Made by a program: the position numbers and the translations under genes. Of a stretch of DNA of 64,000 nt, positions 39,882 through 48,585 are shown piece by piece (the first letter of the stretch is position 1; each line of letters opens with the position of its first letter). The DNA is taken from contig NZ_CP016170.1 of the NCBI RefSeq assembly GCF_001676705.1, positions 4,030,001 through 4,094,000 of the forward strand, given 5' to 3'. Below the pieces are notes generated by a model. The model was not told where the DNA came from. It saw nothing but the letters and a program-made list of their open reading frames with translations, and did not search any database. The DNA comes from Bordetella bronchialis. Its GTDB lineage: Bacteria > Pseudomonadota > Gammaproteobacteria > Burkholderiales > Burkholderiaceae_B.

Positions 39882-41468
39882 GTGCCGGACAAGAATCCGA
39901 CTTCCACCGCTGGCAGCTTCGCGCCGCTGCGCCAGCCCGTATTCGCCGTACTTTGGGCCGCGACGGTGCTGGGCAACGTGGGCAGCTTCATGCGCGACGT
40001 CGCGAGCTCCTGGCTCGTGACCGACCTGTCGGCCAGCCCCACCGCCGTGGCGCTGATCCAGACCGCGGCGACCTTGCCGATTTTCCTGCTTGCCATACCG
40101 GCCGGCGTGCTGTCGGACATCCTCGACCGCCGGCGCTTCCTGATCTTCGTCCAGGTGATGCTGGCCGCGGTAAGCGCGACGCTGCTGATGCTGTCGCACA
40201 CCGGCGCGCTGACCGTGCCATACCTGATCGCCCTGACCTTCGCCGGCGGCATCGGCGCCGCGCTGATGGGGCCGACCTGGCAATCCATCGTGCCGGAGCT
40301 CGTGCCGCGGCAAGACATCAAGAGCGCCGTGGGCTTGAACTCCCTGGGCATCAATATCGCCCGCGCGATCGGCCCCGCATCCGGCGGCCTGATCCTGGCC
40401 AGCTTCGGCGCGGCGGCCACCTATGGGGTCGATGTCCTGAGCTACGTATTCGTCATCGCCGCGCTGCTGTGGTGGAAGCGGCCCGCCGCCGCCAGCACCC
40501 AGCTGTCCGAGAACTTCCTGGGCGCATTCCGGGCGGGCTTGCGCTATACACGGGCCAGCAAGGAATTGCATCGCGTCCTCCTGCGCGCGGCGGTCTTCTT
40601 CCTTTTCGCCAGTGCCGTCTGGGCCCTGCTGCCCCTGGTGGCGCGCCAGATGCTGGGCGGCACGTCGGGCTTCTATGGCGTGCTGCTGGGCGCGGTGGGC
40701 GTGGGCGCCATTGCCGGCGCGCTGGTGATGCCCAGGCTGCGCGCATGGCTGGACGCCGACGGGCTGGTGCTGGTGGCCTCCGTGACCAGCGCGGCGGTCA
40801 TGGCGGTCCTGGTCGCCGGCCCGCCCAAATGGCTGGCCGTCCCGGTCCTCGTGGTGCTGGGCATGGGCTGGATCACGGCGCTGACCACGTTCAATAGCGT
40901 GGCGCAGGCGGTCCTGCCGAACTGGGTGCGCGGACGCGGCCTGGCCGTGTATTTGATGGTGTTCAACGGCGCGATGGCCGCCGGCAGCTTCGGCTGGGGC
41001 CTGGCGGCGCGCGAGATCGGCGTCCCCTACGCCCTGGCGGCCAGCGCCGCCGGCCTGGCCATCGTCGCGCTGCTGTTCCATCGCGCCAGCCTGCCCGTGG
41101 GCGAGGCGGACCTGCAGCCCTCCAACCACTGGCCCGAACCGCTGACCGCCGCGCCCGTCGCCAATGACCGCGGCCCCGTGATGGTGCAGATCGAATATCG
41201 CGTGCGCCAGGAAGACCGCCCGGCCTTCCTGCAGGCCATGCGGCGGCTGTCGCGGGAGCGGCTGCGCGATGGCGCCTACGCCTGGGGGCTGGTCGAACAT
41301 ACGGGCGAGGCCGACCGGGTGCTGGAATGGTTCTTCGTGGAGTCCTGGGCCGAACACCTGCGCCAGCACCAGCGGGTATCCCATGCCGATGCGGACCTGC
41401 AGAACGACGTCCTGCGCTACCACGCGGGGCCCGGCAAGCCGGCCGTGCACCACTACATCGCGCTATAG
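39882..41468 (+). CDS. MFS transporter with fused C-terminal monooxygenase-like domain
   Basis: 528 residues. Residues about 10-410 are an MFS_3 (EntS-like) exporter with 10-12 transmembrane helices and the loop motif DILDRRRFLIFV. After a Pro-rich linker the last 110 residues are a soluble ferredoxin-like domain (MVQIEYRVRQEDRPAFLQAMRRLSRERLRDGAYAWGLVEH; ADRVLEWFFVESWAEHLRQHQRVS) like antibiotic-biosynthesis monooxygenase/Dabb folds. GTG at 39882 has AGGAG six bases upstream; an in-frame ATG at 39849 has none. Substrate unknown. Confidence 0.85.
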   Translation: MPDKNPTSTAGSFAPLRQPVFAVLWAATVLGNVGSFMRDVASSWLVTDLSASPTAVALIQTAATLPIFLLAIPAGVLSDILDRRRFLIFVQVMLAAVSATLLMLSHTGALTVPYLIALTFAGGIGAALMGPTWQSIVPELVPRQDIKSAVGLNSLGINIARAIGPASGGLILASFGAAATYGVDVLSYVFVIAALLWWKRPAAASTQLSENFLGAFRAGLRYTRASKELHRVLLRAAVFFLFASAVWALLPLVARQMLGGTSGFYGVLLGAVGVGAIAGALVMPRLRAWLDADGLVLVASVTSAAVMAVLVAGPPKWLAVPVLVVLGMGWITALTTFNSVAQAVLPNWVRGRGLAVYLMVFNGAMAAGSFGWGLAAREIGVPYALAASAAGLAIVALLFHRASLPVGEADLQPSNHWPEPLTAAPVANDRGPVMVQIEYRVRQEDRPAFLQAMRRLSRERLRDGAYAWGLVEHTGEADRVLEWFFVESWAEHLRQHQRVSHADADLQNDVLRYHAGPGKPAVHHYIAL

Positions 41469-41503
41469 GGCTTGCGGCATGGCGCTCGCGTCGATCATCG
41501 AAA

Positions 41504-41563
41504 GAATGGAAAGCATGCAATTCCACTGCGCGGATTCCCAGGTCGAACGCGCCTGCCTACACT
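41504..41563 (+). promoter_or_regulatory. Promoter with activator-site motif, copy B
   Basis: GAATGGAAAGCATGCAATTC (41504-41523), an 11-bp gap, TTCCCA (41535-41540), a 17-bp spacer and TACACT (41558-41563), 37 bp before the pirin start. Same architecture as copy A at 38872-38931. Confidence 0.75.
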
Positions 41564-41599
41564 GCCCGCATCGTAATCACCACGCAAGAGAGCCTGGCC

Positions 41600-42304
41600 A
41601 TGATAGAGCGTCGTTCCTTTACTAGCCTGGGCCGCGAGCGGCGCGGCTGGCTGGACGCCCGGCATCATTTTTCCTTTGCCGGTTACCGGAATCCCCGGCG
41701 GATGAACTGGGGCGCCTTGCGGGCATGGAACGACGACACGATCGCCGCGGGCGCGGGCTCGCCGCCGGTCCTGTACGCCGACGTGGAGATCGTCACCTAC
41801 GTGCGTGAAGGCGCCCTGACCCACGAGGACGATCTGGGCAACCGCGGACAGACGCGGGCCGGCGACGTGCAGGTCATGAGCGCGGGCAGCGGACTGACGC
41901 ACGCGGAATTCAATATGGAAACCGCGCCTTCGCGGGCTTTCCAGATCTGGATAGAGCCGGACCGCCGCGGCGCGCCGCCCAGCTGGGGCCGCAAACCCTT
42001 TCCCCGCGAGGCCTACAAGGGACGATTCGTCGCCCTGGCCAGCGGCATCGAAGGCGATGAGGACGCCTTGCCCATACGCAGCGACGCCCGCGTGCTGGCC
42101 CTGGCGTTGAAGGCCGGCGAAGCCGCCACATACCGCTTCGCGCATCCGCGCCGCTATGGCTACCTGGTCGCCGCCAGCGGACGCATCCGCGTGAACGGCG
42201 TCGAGATCGGGCCAGGGGATGGCGCCGCCATCCGCGACGAAACCGAGCTGCGGGTCGTGGCCCTGGACGATGCCGAGGTGCTGTTGGCCGACACCCGGCC
42301 GTAG
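41600..42304 (+). CDS. Pirin-family protein with altered metal site
   Basis: 234-residue bicupin of the pirin/YhaK group. The N-terminal cupin has RHHFSFAGYRNPRRMNWGALRAWNDD and QVMSAGSGLTHAEFN. In active pirins the first two metal ligands are His in an HPH motif; here the aligned residues are Val57-Leu58-Tyr59, while His101 and Glu103 remain. Quercetinase-type catalysis would thus be doubtful. It has its own promoter resembling that of the isochorismatase-like gene. Confidence 0.9.
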   Translation: MIERRSFTSLGRERRGWLDARHHFSFAGYRNPRRMNWGALRAWNDDTIAAGAGSPPVLYADVEIVTYVREGALTHEDDLGNRGQTRAGDVQVMSAGSGLTHAEFNMETAPSRAFQIWIEPDRRGAPPSWGRKPFPREAYKGRFVALASGIEGDEDALPIRSDARVLALALKAGEAATYRFAHPRRYGYLVAASGRIRVNGVEIGPGDGAAIRDETELRVVALDDAEVLLADTRP

Positions 42305-42385
42305 GCCGGGCCAGATCAGGCCAAGCCCGGCCAGGCCGGCCCGCCTGCGTATTCCCAACCGCAACATCACGTGAGACGAATCGCC

Positions 42386-42646
42386 ATGAAACTCTATCTG
42401 CTGTCATTGGGCGCCGGTCTGCTGGTCGGCATCGTATACAGCCTGCTTCAGGTGCGCTCGCCCGCCCCGCCTTTGGTGGCGCTGGTCGGCTTGCTGGGCA
42501 TTCTGGTGGGCGAGCAGGTCATTCCCGTGGGCAAGCAGATGCTGCGCGGCACGGCCTTCGTCGCGGCGTGCGACAAGGAAAAGGCGGTAAGCCACGTGTT
42601 CGGACAATTGCCCGGCCGCCAGCCCGATCCGAAAGACCGCGGCTGA
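42386..42646 (+). CDS. XapX domain protein
   Basis: 86-residue small membrane protein. Two transmembrane helices (residues about 3-22 and 30-48) surround the conserved YSLLQVRSPAPPLVALVGLLGILVGEQ block that defines XapX/DUF1427. Function unknown. The ATG at 42386 is preferred over an upstream GTG because the family begins MKLYLLSLGAG. It lies between the pirin and amidohydrolase genes and is probably co-transcribed. Confidence 0.85.
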   Translation: MKLYLLSLGAGLLVGIVYSLLQVRSPAPPLVALVGLLGILVGEQVIPVGKQMLRGTAFVAACDKEKAVSHVFGQLPGRQPDPKDRG

Positions 42647-42683
42647 GCCCTTACACCCCCATCCCAACCAGGAGAATCGCACC

Positions 42684-44570
42684 GTGCCCAACGCCAAGCC
42701 GGACGTCGTCTTCCATAACGGCCAGATCACGACACTGGACCGATCCAACCCGCGGGCGACCGCTGTCGCCGTCAAGGACGGCAAGTTCGTCGCCGTCGGC
42801 GGCGACGCCGAGGTCCTCGCGCTGGCCGGCCCGGATACCCGCGTGGTGGACCTCAAGCGCCGCGGCGTATTGCCCGGACTGTTCGACAACCATACCCACG
42901 TGATCCGCGGCGGCCTGAATTTCAATATGGAGCTGCGCTGGGACGGCGTGCGTTCGCTGGCCGATGCCATGGCGATGCTCAAGCGCCAGGTCGCCATTAC
43001 GCCACCGCCGCAGTGGGTGCGCGTGGTCGGCGGATTCACCGAACACCAGTTCGCCGAAAAACGCCTGCCCACGCTGGATGAAATCAACGCCGTCGCGCCG
43101 GACACGCCGGTCTTCATCCTGCACCTGTACGACCGGGCCCTGCTCAACGGCGCCGCCTTGCGTGCCGTCGGCTACACCCGGGACACGCCCAATCCCCCCG
43201 GCGGCGAGATCCTGCGCGATGCCCAGGGCAACCCCACGGGCCTGTTGCTGGCCAAGCCCAACGCCACCATCCTTTACGCCACGCTGGCCAAGGGCCCGAA
43301 GCTGCCATTCGACTACCAGGTCAACTCCACCCGGCATTTCATGCGGGAACTGAACCGCCTGGGCGTCACCGGCGTGATCGACGCGGGCGGCGGCTTCCAG
43401 AACTATCCCGACGACTATGCCGTCATCCAGAAACTGGCCGACGAAAACCAGATGACGGTACGCCTGGCCTACAACCTGTTCACGCAAAAGCCCAGGCAGG
43501 AGAAAGAAGACTTCCTGAAATGGACGTCCAGCGTGAAGTACAAGCAGGGCAACGATTACTTCCGCCACAACGGCGCGGGCGAAATGCTGGTGTTCTCGGC
43601 CGCGGACTTCGAGGACTTCCGCGCGGCCCGGCCCGATATGCCGCCGGAAATGGAAGGCGAGCTGGAGGAAGTCGTCCGCGTGCTGGCGCAGAACAAATGG
43701 CCCTGGCGCCTGCATGCGACCTACGACGAGACCATATCGCGCGCGCTGGACGTGTTCGAGAAAGTGCACCGCGATACGCCGCTGACCGGCCTGAACTGGT
43801 TCTTCGACCACGCGGAGACCATCTCCGACCGGTCCATCGACCGCATCGCCGCCTTGGGCGGCGGTATCGCCGTGCAGCACCGCATGGCCTACCAGGGCGA
43901 GTATTTCATCGAACGCTACGGCGCCGAGGCCGCCCAGGCCACGCCGCCGGTCGCGCGCATGCTGGCCAAGGGCGTGAAGGTTTCCGCCGGCACCGACGCC
44001 ACGCGGGTCGCTTCCTACAACCCCTGGGTCTCGCTGTCGTGGATGATCACCGGCAAGACGGTGGGCGGCACGCAGCTGTATCCGCGCCGCAATTGCCTGG
44101 ACCGGGAAACCGCGTTGCGCATGTGGACGGAGAACGTCGCCTGGTTCGCCAACGAGGAAGGCCGGCGCGGGCGCATCGAACCGGGCCAGCTGGCCGACTT
44201 CATCGTGCCGAGCAAGGATTACTTCCATTGCGCGGAGGAAGACCTGCCCTTCCTGACCTCCGAGCTGACCGTGGTGGGCGGGCGCGTGGTCTATGGCGCG
44301 GGCGACTTCACGCCGCTGGACGACAACCCCTTGCCGCCGGCCATGCCCGATTGGTCGCCGACGCGGCTGTTCGGCGGCTACGCCGCCTGGGGCGACCCGC
44401 AAGGCGCGGGCAAGAACTCCCTGGGATATCGCAATCTGTCGGCGTGCGGGTGCGCCAGCGCCTGCGGCCTGCACGGACACGAGCACGCGCGGGCCTGGGC
44501 GGCGCGCGCGCCGGCGTCCGACCTGCAGGGCTTCTTCGGCGCCCTGGGCTGCTCGTGCTGGGCGGTGTAG
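42684..44570 (+). CDS. Amidohydrolase-3 family (YtcJ-like) hydrolase with Cys-rich tail
   Basis: 628 residues, metal-dependent TIM-barrel hydrolase. The N-terminal beta-sandwich starts PDVVFHNGQITTLDRSNPRA; the metal motif is PGLFDNHTHVIRGG; LHATYDETISRALDVFE, FDHAETISDRSIDRIAALGGG and SAGTDATRVASYNPWVSLSWM follow. The last 45 residues carry five Cys (588, 590, 594, 623, 625). It starts with GTG and AGGAG nine bases upstream. Substrate unknown. Confidence 0.88.
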   Translation: MPNAKPDVVFHNGQITTLDRSNPRATAVAVKDGKFVAVGGDAEVLALAGPDTRVVDLKRRGVLPGLFDNHTHVIRGGLNFNMELRWDGVRSLADAMAMLKRQVAITPPPQWVRVVGGFTEHQFAEKRLPTLDEINAVAPDTPVFILHLYDRALLNGAALRAVGYTRDTPNPPGGEILRDAQGNPTGLLLAKPNATILYATLAKGPKLPFDYQVNSTRHFMRELNRLGVTGVIDAGGGFQNYPDDYAVIQKLADENQMTVRLAYNLFTQKPRQEKEDFLKWTSSVKYKQGNDYFRHNGAGEMLVFSAADFEDFRAARPDMPPEMEGELEEVVRVLAQNKWPWRLHATYDETISRALDVFEKVHRDTPLTGLNWFFDHAETISDRSIDRIAALGGGIAVQHRMAYQGEYFIERYGAEAAQATPPVARMLAKGVKVSAGTDATRVASYNPWVSLSWMITGKTVGGTQLYPRRNCLDRETALRMWTENVAWFANEEGRRGRIEPGQLADFIVPSKDYFHCAEEDLPFLTSELTVVGGRVVYGAGDFTPLDDNPLPPAMPDWSPTRLFGGYAAWGDPQGAGKNSLGYRNLSACGCASACGLHGHEHARAWAARAPASDLQGFFGALGCSCWAV

Positions 44571-44580
44571 GGAGACCACG

Positions 44581-45036
44581 ATGCGGCCTGACTCGCCTTC
44601 GGCGCCCGCCATGACGCCCCCAGTATCGCCGGCACCGGTATCGCCGGCCGCGAATGCCGTCCGGTACCTGGCCTACCTGGGCCTGTGCGCCGCCTACCTG
44701 CAAGGCGGCCTGGTCAAGTTGTTCGACTTTCCGGGCGCCGTGCGCGAGATGGCGCATTTCGGACTGTCGCCGGCGCCGCTGTTCGCCGCGCTGGTCATCG
44801 CGCTGGAACTGGGCGCGTCGGCCATGATCCTGGGCGGCCGGCTGCGCTGGCTGGGCGCGGCGGCGCTGGCCGCCTTCACCCTCATGGCGACGGGCCTGGC
44901 CTTGCGCTTCTGGGAAATGCCGCCAGGACAGGACCGCTCGATGGCCGCCAACGCCTTCTTCGAGCACCTGGGCCTGGCGGCGGGGCTGGTGCTGGTCGCC
45001 TGGCTGGATCTGGTCCCACGCCGGCGGCCGGGCTAG
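44581..45036 (+). CDS. DoxX-family membrane protein
   Basis: 151 residues with four transmembrane helices after a 25-residue Pro/Ala-rich N-terminus. The DoxX pattern is seen in YLQGGLVKLFDFPGAVREMAHFGLSP and ALELGASAMILGGRLRWLGAAALAAFTLMA. DoxX proteins often serve as membrane partners of redox or thiosulfate enzymes. GGGAG precedes the ATG; it follows the amidohydrolase stop by 10 bp and ends 7 bp from the converging aqpZ. Confidence 0.85.
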   Translation: MRPDSPSAPAMTPPVSPAPVSPAANAVRYLAYLGLCAAYLQGGLVKLFDFPGAVREMAHFGLSPAPLFAALVIALELGASAMILGGRLRWLGAAALAAFTLMATGLALRFWEMPPGQDRSMAANAFFEHLGLAAGLVLVAWLDLVPRRRPG

Positions 45037-45043
45037 GGCCGTC

Positions 45044-45787
45044 TCAGGCGCTGGGCGCGGGCGCGGACGGAAAGGCGCCGGTGTCCCGCCGGGCGATATC
45101 CGGGGACGACAGATAGCGGTAGACCAGGCCGCCGGCGACCCCGCCAAGCAGCGGCACCACCCAGAACATCCACAATTGCCCGAGCGCCCAGCTGCCCTGG
45201 AAAAGCGCCACGCCCGTGCTGCGCGCCGGGTTGACCGAGGTATTGGTCACCGGGATGCTGATCAGGTGGATCAGCGTCAGGCACAGGCCGATGGCCAGCG
45301 GCGCGAATCCGGCCGGCGCGCGCTTATCGGTAATACCGTGGATGACGATCAGGAAGAACGCCGTCAGGACGAATTCCGAGATCATGCAGGCCAGCAGGGT
45401 ATAGCCGCCCGGGGAATGCTGGCCATACCCGTTGGACGCGAAGCCGCCGGCCATGGGATCGAAGCCGGTCTTGCCGCTGGCGATGGCATACAGCACCGCG
45501 CCCGCGACGATACCGCCCAATACCTGCGAGACGACGTAGGGAAGGATGTCCCGGGACGGGATGCGGCCGCCGGCCCACAGGCCCACGGTAACCGCCGGGT
45601 TGAAATGACCGCCCGATATGTGGCCCACGGCATAGGCCATGGTCACCACCGTCAGGCCGAACGCCAGCGCCACGCCGGCGAAACCGATGCCCAATTGAGG
45701 GAACGCGGCGGCCAGGACGGCCGCGCCGCAACCGCCCAGTACCAGCCAGAAAGTGCCCAGAAACTCCGCCACACACCGCTTGCCCAT
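45044..45787 (-). CDS. aqpZ: Aquaporin Z
   Basis: Water channel of the MIP family, 247 residues with six transmembrane helices and the two half-helix NPA motifs [13 protein letters not shown] and [14 protein letters not shown]. The Arg after the second NPA and the His in the preceding helix ([11 protein letters not shown]) fit an AqpZ water-selective filter rather than a glycerol facilitator. GGAG lies six bases before the ATG. Confidence 0.93.
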   Translation of the reverse strand: MGKRCVAEFLGTFWLVLGGCGAAVLAAAFPQLGIGFAGVALAFGLTVVTMAYAVGHISGGHFNPAVTVGLWAGGRIPSRDILPYVVSQVLGGIVAGAVLYAIASGKTGFDPMAGGFASNGYGQHSPGGYTLLACMISEFVLTAFFLIVIHGITDKRAPAGFAPLAIGLCLTLIHLISIPVTNTSVNPARSTGVALFQGSWALGQLWMFWVVPLLGGVAGGLVYRYLSSPDIARRDTGAFPSAPAPSA

Positions 45788-46141
45788 GGCTTTCTCCTTG
45801 AGAGGAACGCCCCGCCGCGCGATGGCGCGACGCGCACGCTTGCTCTGTCCCCAGGGCGGCATGACGCCGCCTGTCCCGGCGATCGAGGCACCGTAACAGC
45901 TGGGCGGCAGGGCCGGGTGTACATAAACGGTAAGCAGGATTGTAGGCGCCGACCAGCGCGCCGGGCGTGCCGCGGACTGCTATCGACGATTGAATACCGG
46001 TCCGGCGGAATGTCCATCGGGCCCGGCCTGGATGGCGGTGTTGGCCAGGCCGACGCGCCAGCGGCCCGGTGGACGGCCTTCCGGCGGCCGGCGCCCCGGT
46101 GTCGCGGGGTGCAATAATTCAGGCATTGCCTGGAGAATGCC
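45788..46141. other. Divergent intergenic region aqpZ / aroG
   Basis: 354 bp holding the promoters of both genes, none of which I can place with confidence. A GCAATAAT sequence about 35 bp before aroG may be its -10 region. No gene seen. Confidence 0.5.
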
Positions 46142-47269
46142 TTGAACCGCCTGGATGACCCCTTACACGACCGCGAAGTCGGCAGCGCCGATTCCACCCT
46201 GGACACCACCCGTATCGACGACGTGCGCATCGGCGCCGTGCGCCCCTTGATTTCGCCTGCGCTGCTGCAGGATGAACTGCCCGTCTCGCCGGCGATACAG
46301 GATCTGGTGGAACGCACCCGCGCCTCGGCCGCCGACATTCTTCACGGTCGCGACGATCGCCTGCTCGTGGTGGTCGGCCCCTGCTCCATCCACGACCACG
46401 ACCAGGCCATGGATTACGCCCGCCTGCTGAAGACCGCGGCGGACGCATTGCGCGAAGACCTGTTGATCGTCATGCGCGTCTACTTCGAGAAGCCGCGCAC
46501 GACGGTAGGCTGGAAGGGCTATATCAACGATCCCCGCCTGGACGGCAGCTACCGCATCAATGAGGGACTGCGGCGTGCCCGCGAACTCCTGCTGGACATC
46601 GCGCAGCTGGGCCTGCCGACCGGCACGGAGTTCCTGGACCTGCTCAGCCCGCAATTCATCGCCGACCTGATCGCCTGGGGCGCCATAGGCGCGCGCACGA
46701 CGGAAAGCCAGAGCCATCGCCAATTGTCGTCGGGCCTGAGCTGTCCGCTGGGCTTCAAGAACGGCACGGACGGCGGCGTGCAGATCGCGGCCGACGCCAT
46801 CGTCGCGGCGCGCGCCAGGCATGCCTTCATGGGCATGACCAAGATGGGCATGGCGGCCATCTTCGAAACGCGCGGCAACGACGACACGCACGTGATCCTG
46901 CGTGGCGGCAAGCAGGGCAGCAACTACGACGCGGCCAGTATCGACGCGTGCTGCGAGATCCTTGAACGCGCCGGCCTGCGCGAGCAGGTGATGGTGGATT
47001 GTTCGCACGCCAACTCCAACAAGTCGCACAGCCGCCAGATCGACGTTGCGCAGGATATCGGCCGGCAGATCGCCGGCGGCGACAGGCGCATCATCGGCGC
47101 GATGATCGAAAGCCACCTGGAAGAAGGCCGCCAGGACCTGAAGCCCGGCGTACCGCTGCGCCGCGGCGTGTCCATCACGGATGCCTGCCTGGGCTGGGCC
47201 CAGACCGAGCCGGTACTGCGCCAGCTGGCGGACGCGGTGCGGCAGCGCCGCGGCTTGACGGCCCGCTGA
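46142..47269 (+). CDS. aroG: 3-deoxy-7-phosphoheptulonate synthase (DAHP synthase, class I)
   Basis: Condenses PEP and erythrose 4-phosphate, the first step of the shikimate pathway; 375 residues. Type I-alpha motifs are VVVGPCSIHDHDQAMDYA, KPRTTVGWKGYINDP, GTEFLDLLSPQ, GLSCPLGFKNGTDGG and VMVDCSHANSNKSH. Start is TTG at 46142, supported by GGAG at 46132-46135 six bases upstream; no in-frame ATG lies near. Which aromatic amino acid inhibits it cannot be judged. Confidence 0.94.
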   Translation: MNRLDDPLHDREVGSADSTLDTTRIDDVRIGAVRPLISPALLQDELPVSPAIQDLVERTRASAADILHGRDDRLLVVVGPCSIHDHDQAMDYARLLKTAADALREDLLIVMRVYFEKPRTTVGWKGYINDPRLDGSYRINEGLRRARELLLDIAQLGLPTGTEFLDLLSPQFIADLIAWGAIGARTTESQSHRQLSSGLSCPLGFKNGTDGGVQIAADAIVAARARHAFMGMTKMGMAAIFETRGNDDTHVILRGGKQGSNYDAASIDACCEILERAGLREQVMVDCSHANSNKSHSRQIDVAQDIGRQIAGGDRRIIGAMIESHLEEGRQDLKPGVPLRRGVSITDACLGWAQTEPVLRQLADAVRQRRGLTAR

Positions 47270-47403
47270 ACGCCCGGCCGGGCGCGGCCCGTGCCGGGCA
47301 CCCTGGCAGGCCGCCGGACACGGCGGATGGCGCGCCCCAGACAGTTTGCATACAGCTTGGCGGCGTATGCTGGCCGGCATCGACATTCCGCAGGAGAATC
47401 GTC

Positions 47404-47922
47404 ATGCTGACCCCGGCATCCGCCCGTATGCTCGCCGACTACAAGCGCTGGGCCAACCGCGAAACCTTCGCCATCGTCATGGCCCTGCCGGCGGAGGAAA
47501 TCTACAAGGACCGCGTCTCGCTGTTCAAGAATTTCGCCCGCTCGCTGAATCATACGTATGTGGTCGACCTGATCTGGCAGGCGCACATCGAAGGGCGGGA
47601 ACACGGCATTCCGGCGCTGAACACCGTGACGCATCCCGGGATCGAAGAACTGTGGGAAGCCCAGCAGGCGATGGACGAGTGGTACATCGCCTGGGCCGCA
47701 GCCCAGACCGAGACCTCGTTGGCCCGCGAAAAGGACTACGCCCTGATCGGCGGCAACACCGGGCGCATGTCGCAAGGCGAGATCCTGCTGCACGTCGTCA
47801 ACCACAACAGCTACCACCGCGGCTTCGTTTCGGATCTGCTCACCCAGATCGCCGCGCCGCGTCCCAGCGTGGACCTGCCCGTCTATAAGCGCAAGCTGGC
47901 GCAAGGCGCGATCCGTCCCTGA
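47404..47922 (+). CDS. DinB-family protein
   Basis: 172 residues, four-helix bundle with a likely metal-binding His triad: one in ARSLNHTYVVDLIW and two in LHVVNHNSYHRGF. DinB/DUF664 proteins are often thiol S-transferases or damage-inducible. AGGAG lies seven bases before the ATG. Function here unknown. Confidence 0.85.
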   Translation: MLTPASARMLADYKRWANRETFAIVMALPAEEIYKDRVSLFKNFARSLNHTYVVDLIWQAHIEGREHGIPALNTVTHPGIEELWEAQQAMDEWYIAWAAAQTETSLAREKDYALIGGNTGRMSQGEILLHVVNHNSYHRGFVSDLLTQIAAPRPSVDLPVYKRKLAQGAIRP

Positions 47923-48069
47923 CGCTTCGTGCGCAGGGTGCCGCCACAGGGGCTGCGCGCCCCTGGCGGCGCTCTGTATGTACCCCGGCGCTCAGCGATC
48001 CGCCCCCTATTCCCCATCCTTGCCCTCGCCCGGACATCGCCGCGGCCGCTTTCCGCATGACCATACAGG

Positions 48070-48115
48070 TCATATATATGATTTGATTGACATGAATGAA
48101 ATTCGAAAATAAGAT
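48070..48115 (+). promoter_or_regulatory. Promoter and operator of the sulfolactate operon
   Basis: A perfect 12-bp palindrome TCATATATATGA (48070-48081) sits 5 bp before a consensus -35 TTGACA (48087-48092), a 17-bp spacer and TAAGAT (48110-48115). suyA starts 70 bp downstream. A near-consensus promoter with an adjacent palindrome suggests control by a repressor or activator encoded elsewhere. Confidence 0.8.
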
Positions 48116-48185
48116 CGACGGCACGATCAACAGCGGGCACGGCGCCAGGACGCACGCGACCGTCCCGTCACCAGGAGGAAGACTC

Positions 48186-48467
48186 ATGATTCATGCCGTA
48201 TTGCACGACGCGAAGGACACGGTCGCCGTGGCCGTGGTCGAAGGCATCACCGCCGGCACGGACCTGAACGCCTGGATCATGGATGAAGACAAGATCATCC
48301 AGGTCAAGGCCAAGCAGGACATTCCCATCGGCCACAAGGTCGCGCTGAAGGATATGAAGACGGGCGACACCGTCTTCAAATATGGCGTCGATATCGGCAA
48401 GGTCGTCTCCGACATCCAGGTGGGCCAGCACGCGCACGTCCACAACATCAAGACCAAGCGCTGGTAG
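48186..48467 (+). CDS. suyA: (2R)-3-sulfolactate sulfo-lyase subunit alpha
   Basis: Small subunit (93 residues, SAF domain) of the two-part enzyme that splits (R)-sulfolactate into pyruvate and sulfite. It is homologous to the N-terminal part of altronate dehydratase UxaA. The C-terminal [12 protein letters not shown] is a family hallmark. AGGAGG lies seven bases before the ATG. Distinguishing sulfolactate from sugar-acid dehydratases depends on the subunit split and on slcC/comC downstream. Confidence 0.85.
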   Translation: MIHAVLHDAKDTVAVAVVEGITAGTDLNAWIMDEDKIIQVKAKQDIPIGHKVALKDMKTGDTVFKYGVDIGKVVSDIQVGQHAHVHNIKTKRW

Positions 48468-48585
48468 CAGGACGGCAAGAACCGCCGCATCGCCACCGCC
48501 CCGGCGGCTGCCTCACGCAACGCCCGCGCACCGGCCGCACCCGCCGCTGCCCCATACCTATTCACGCCTGCCCAAGGACACACTC

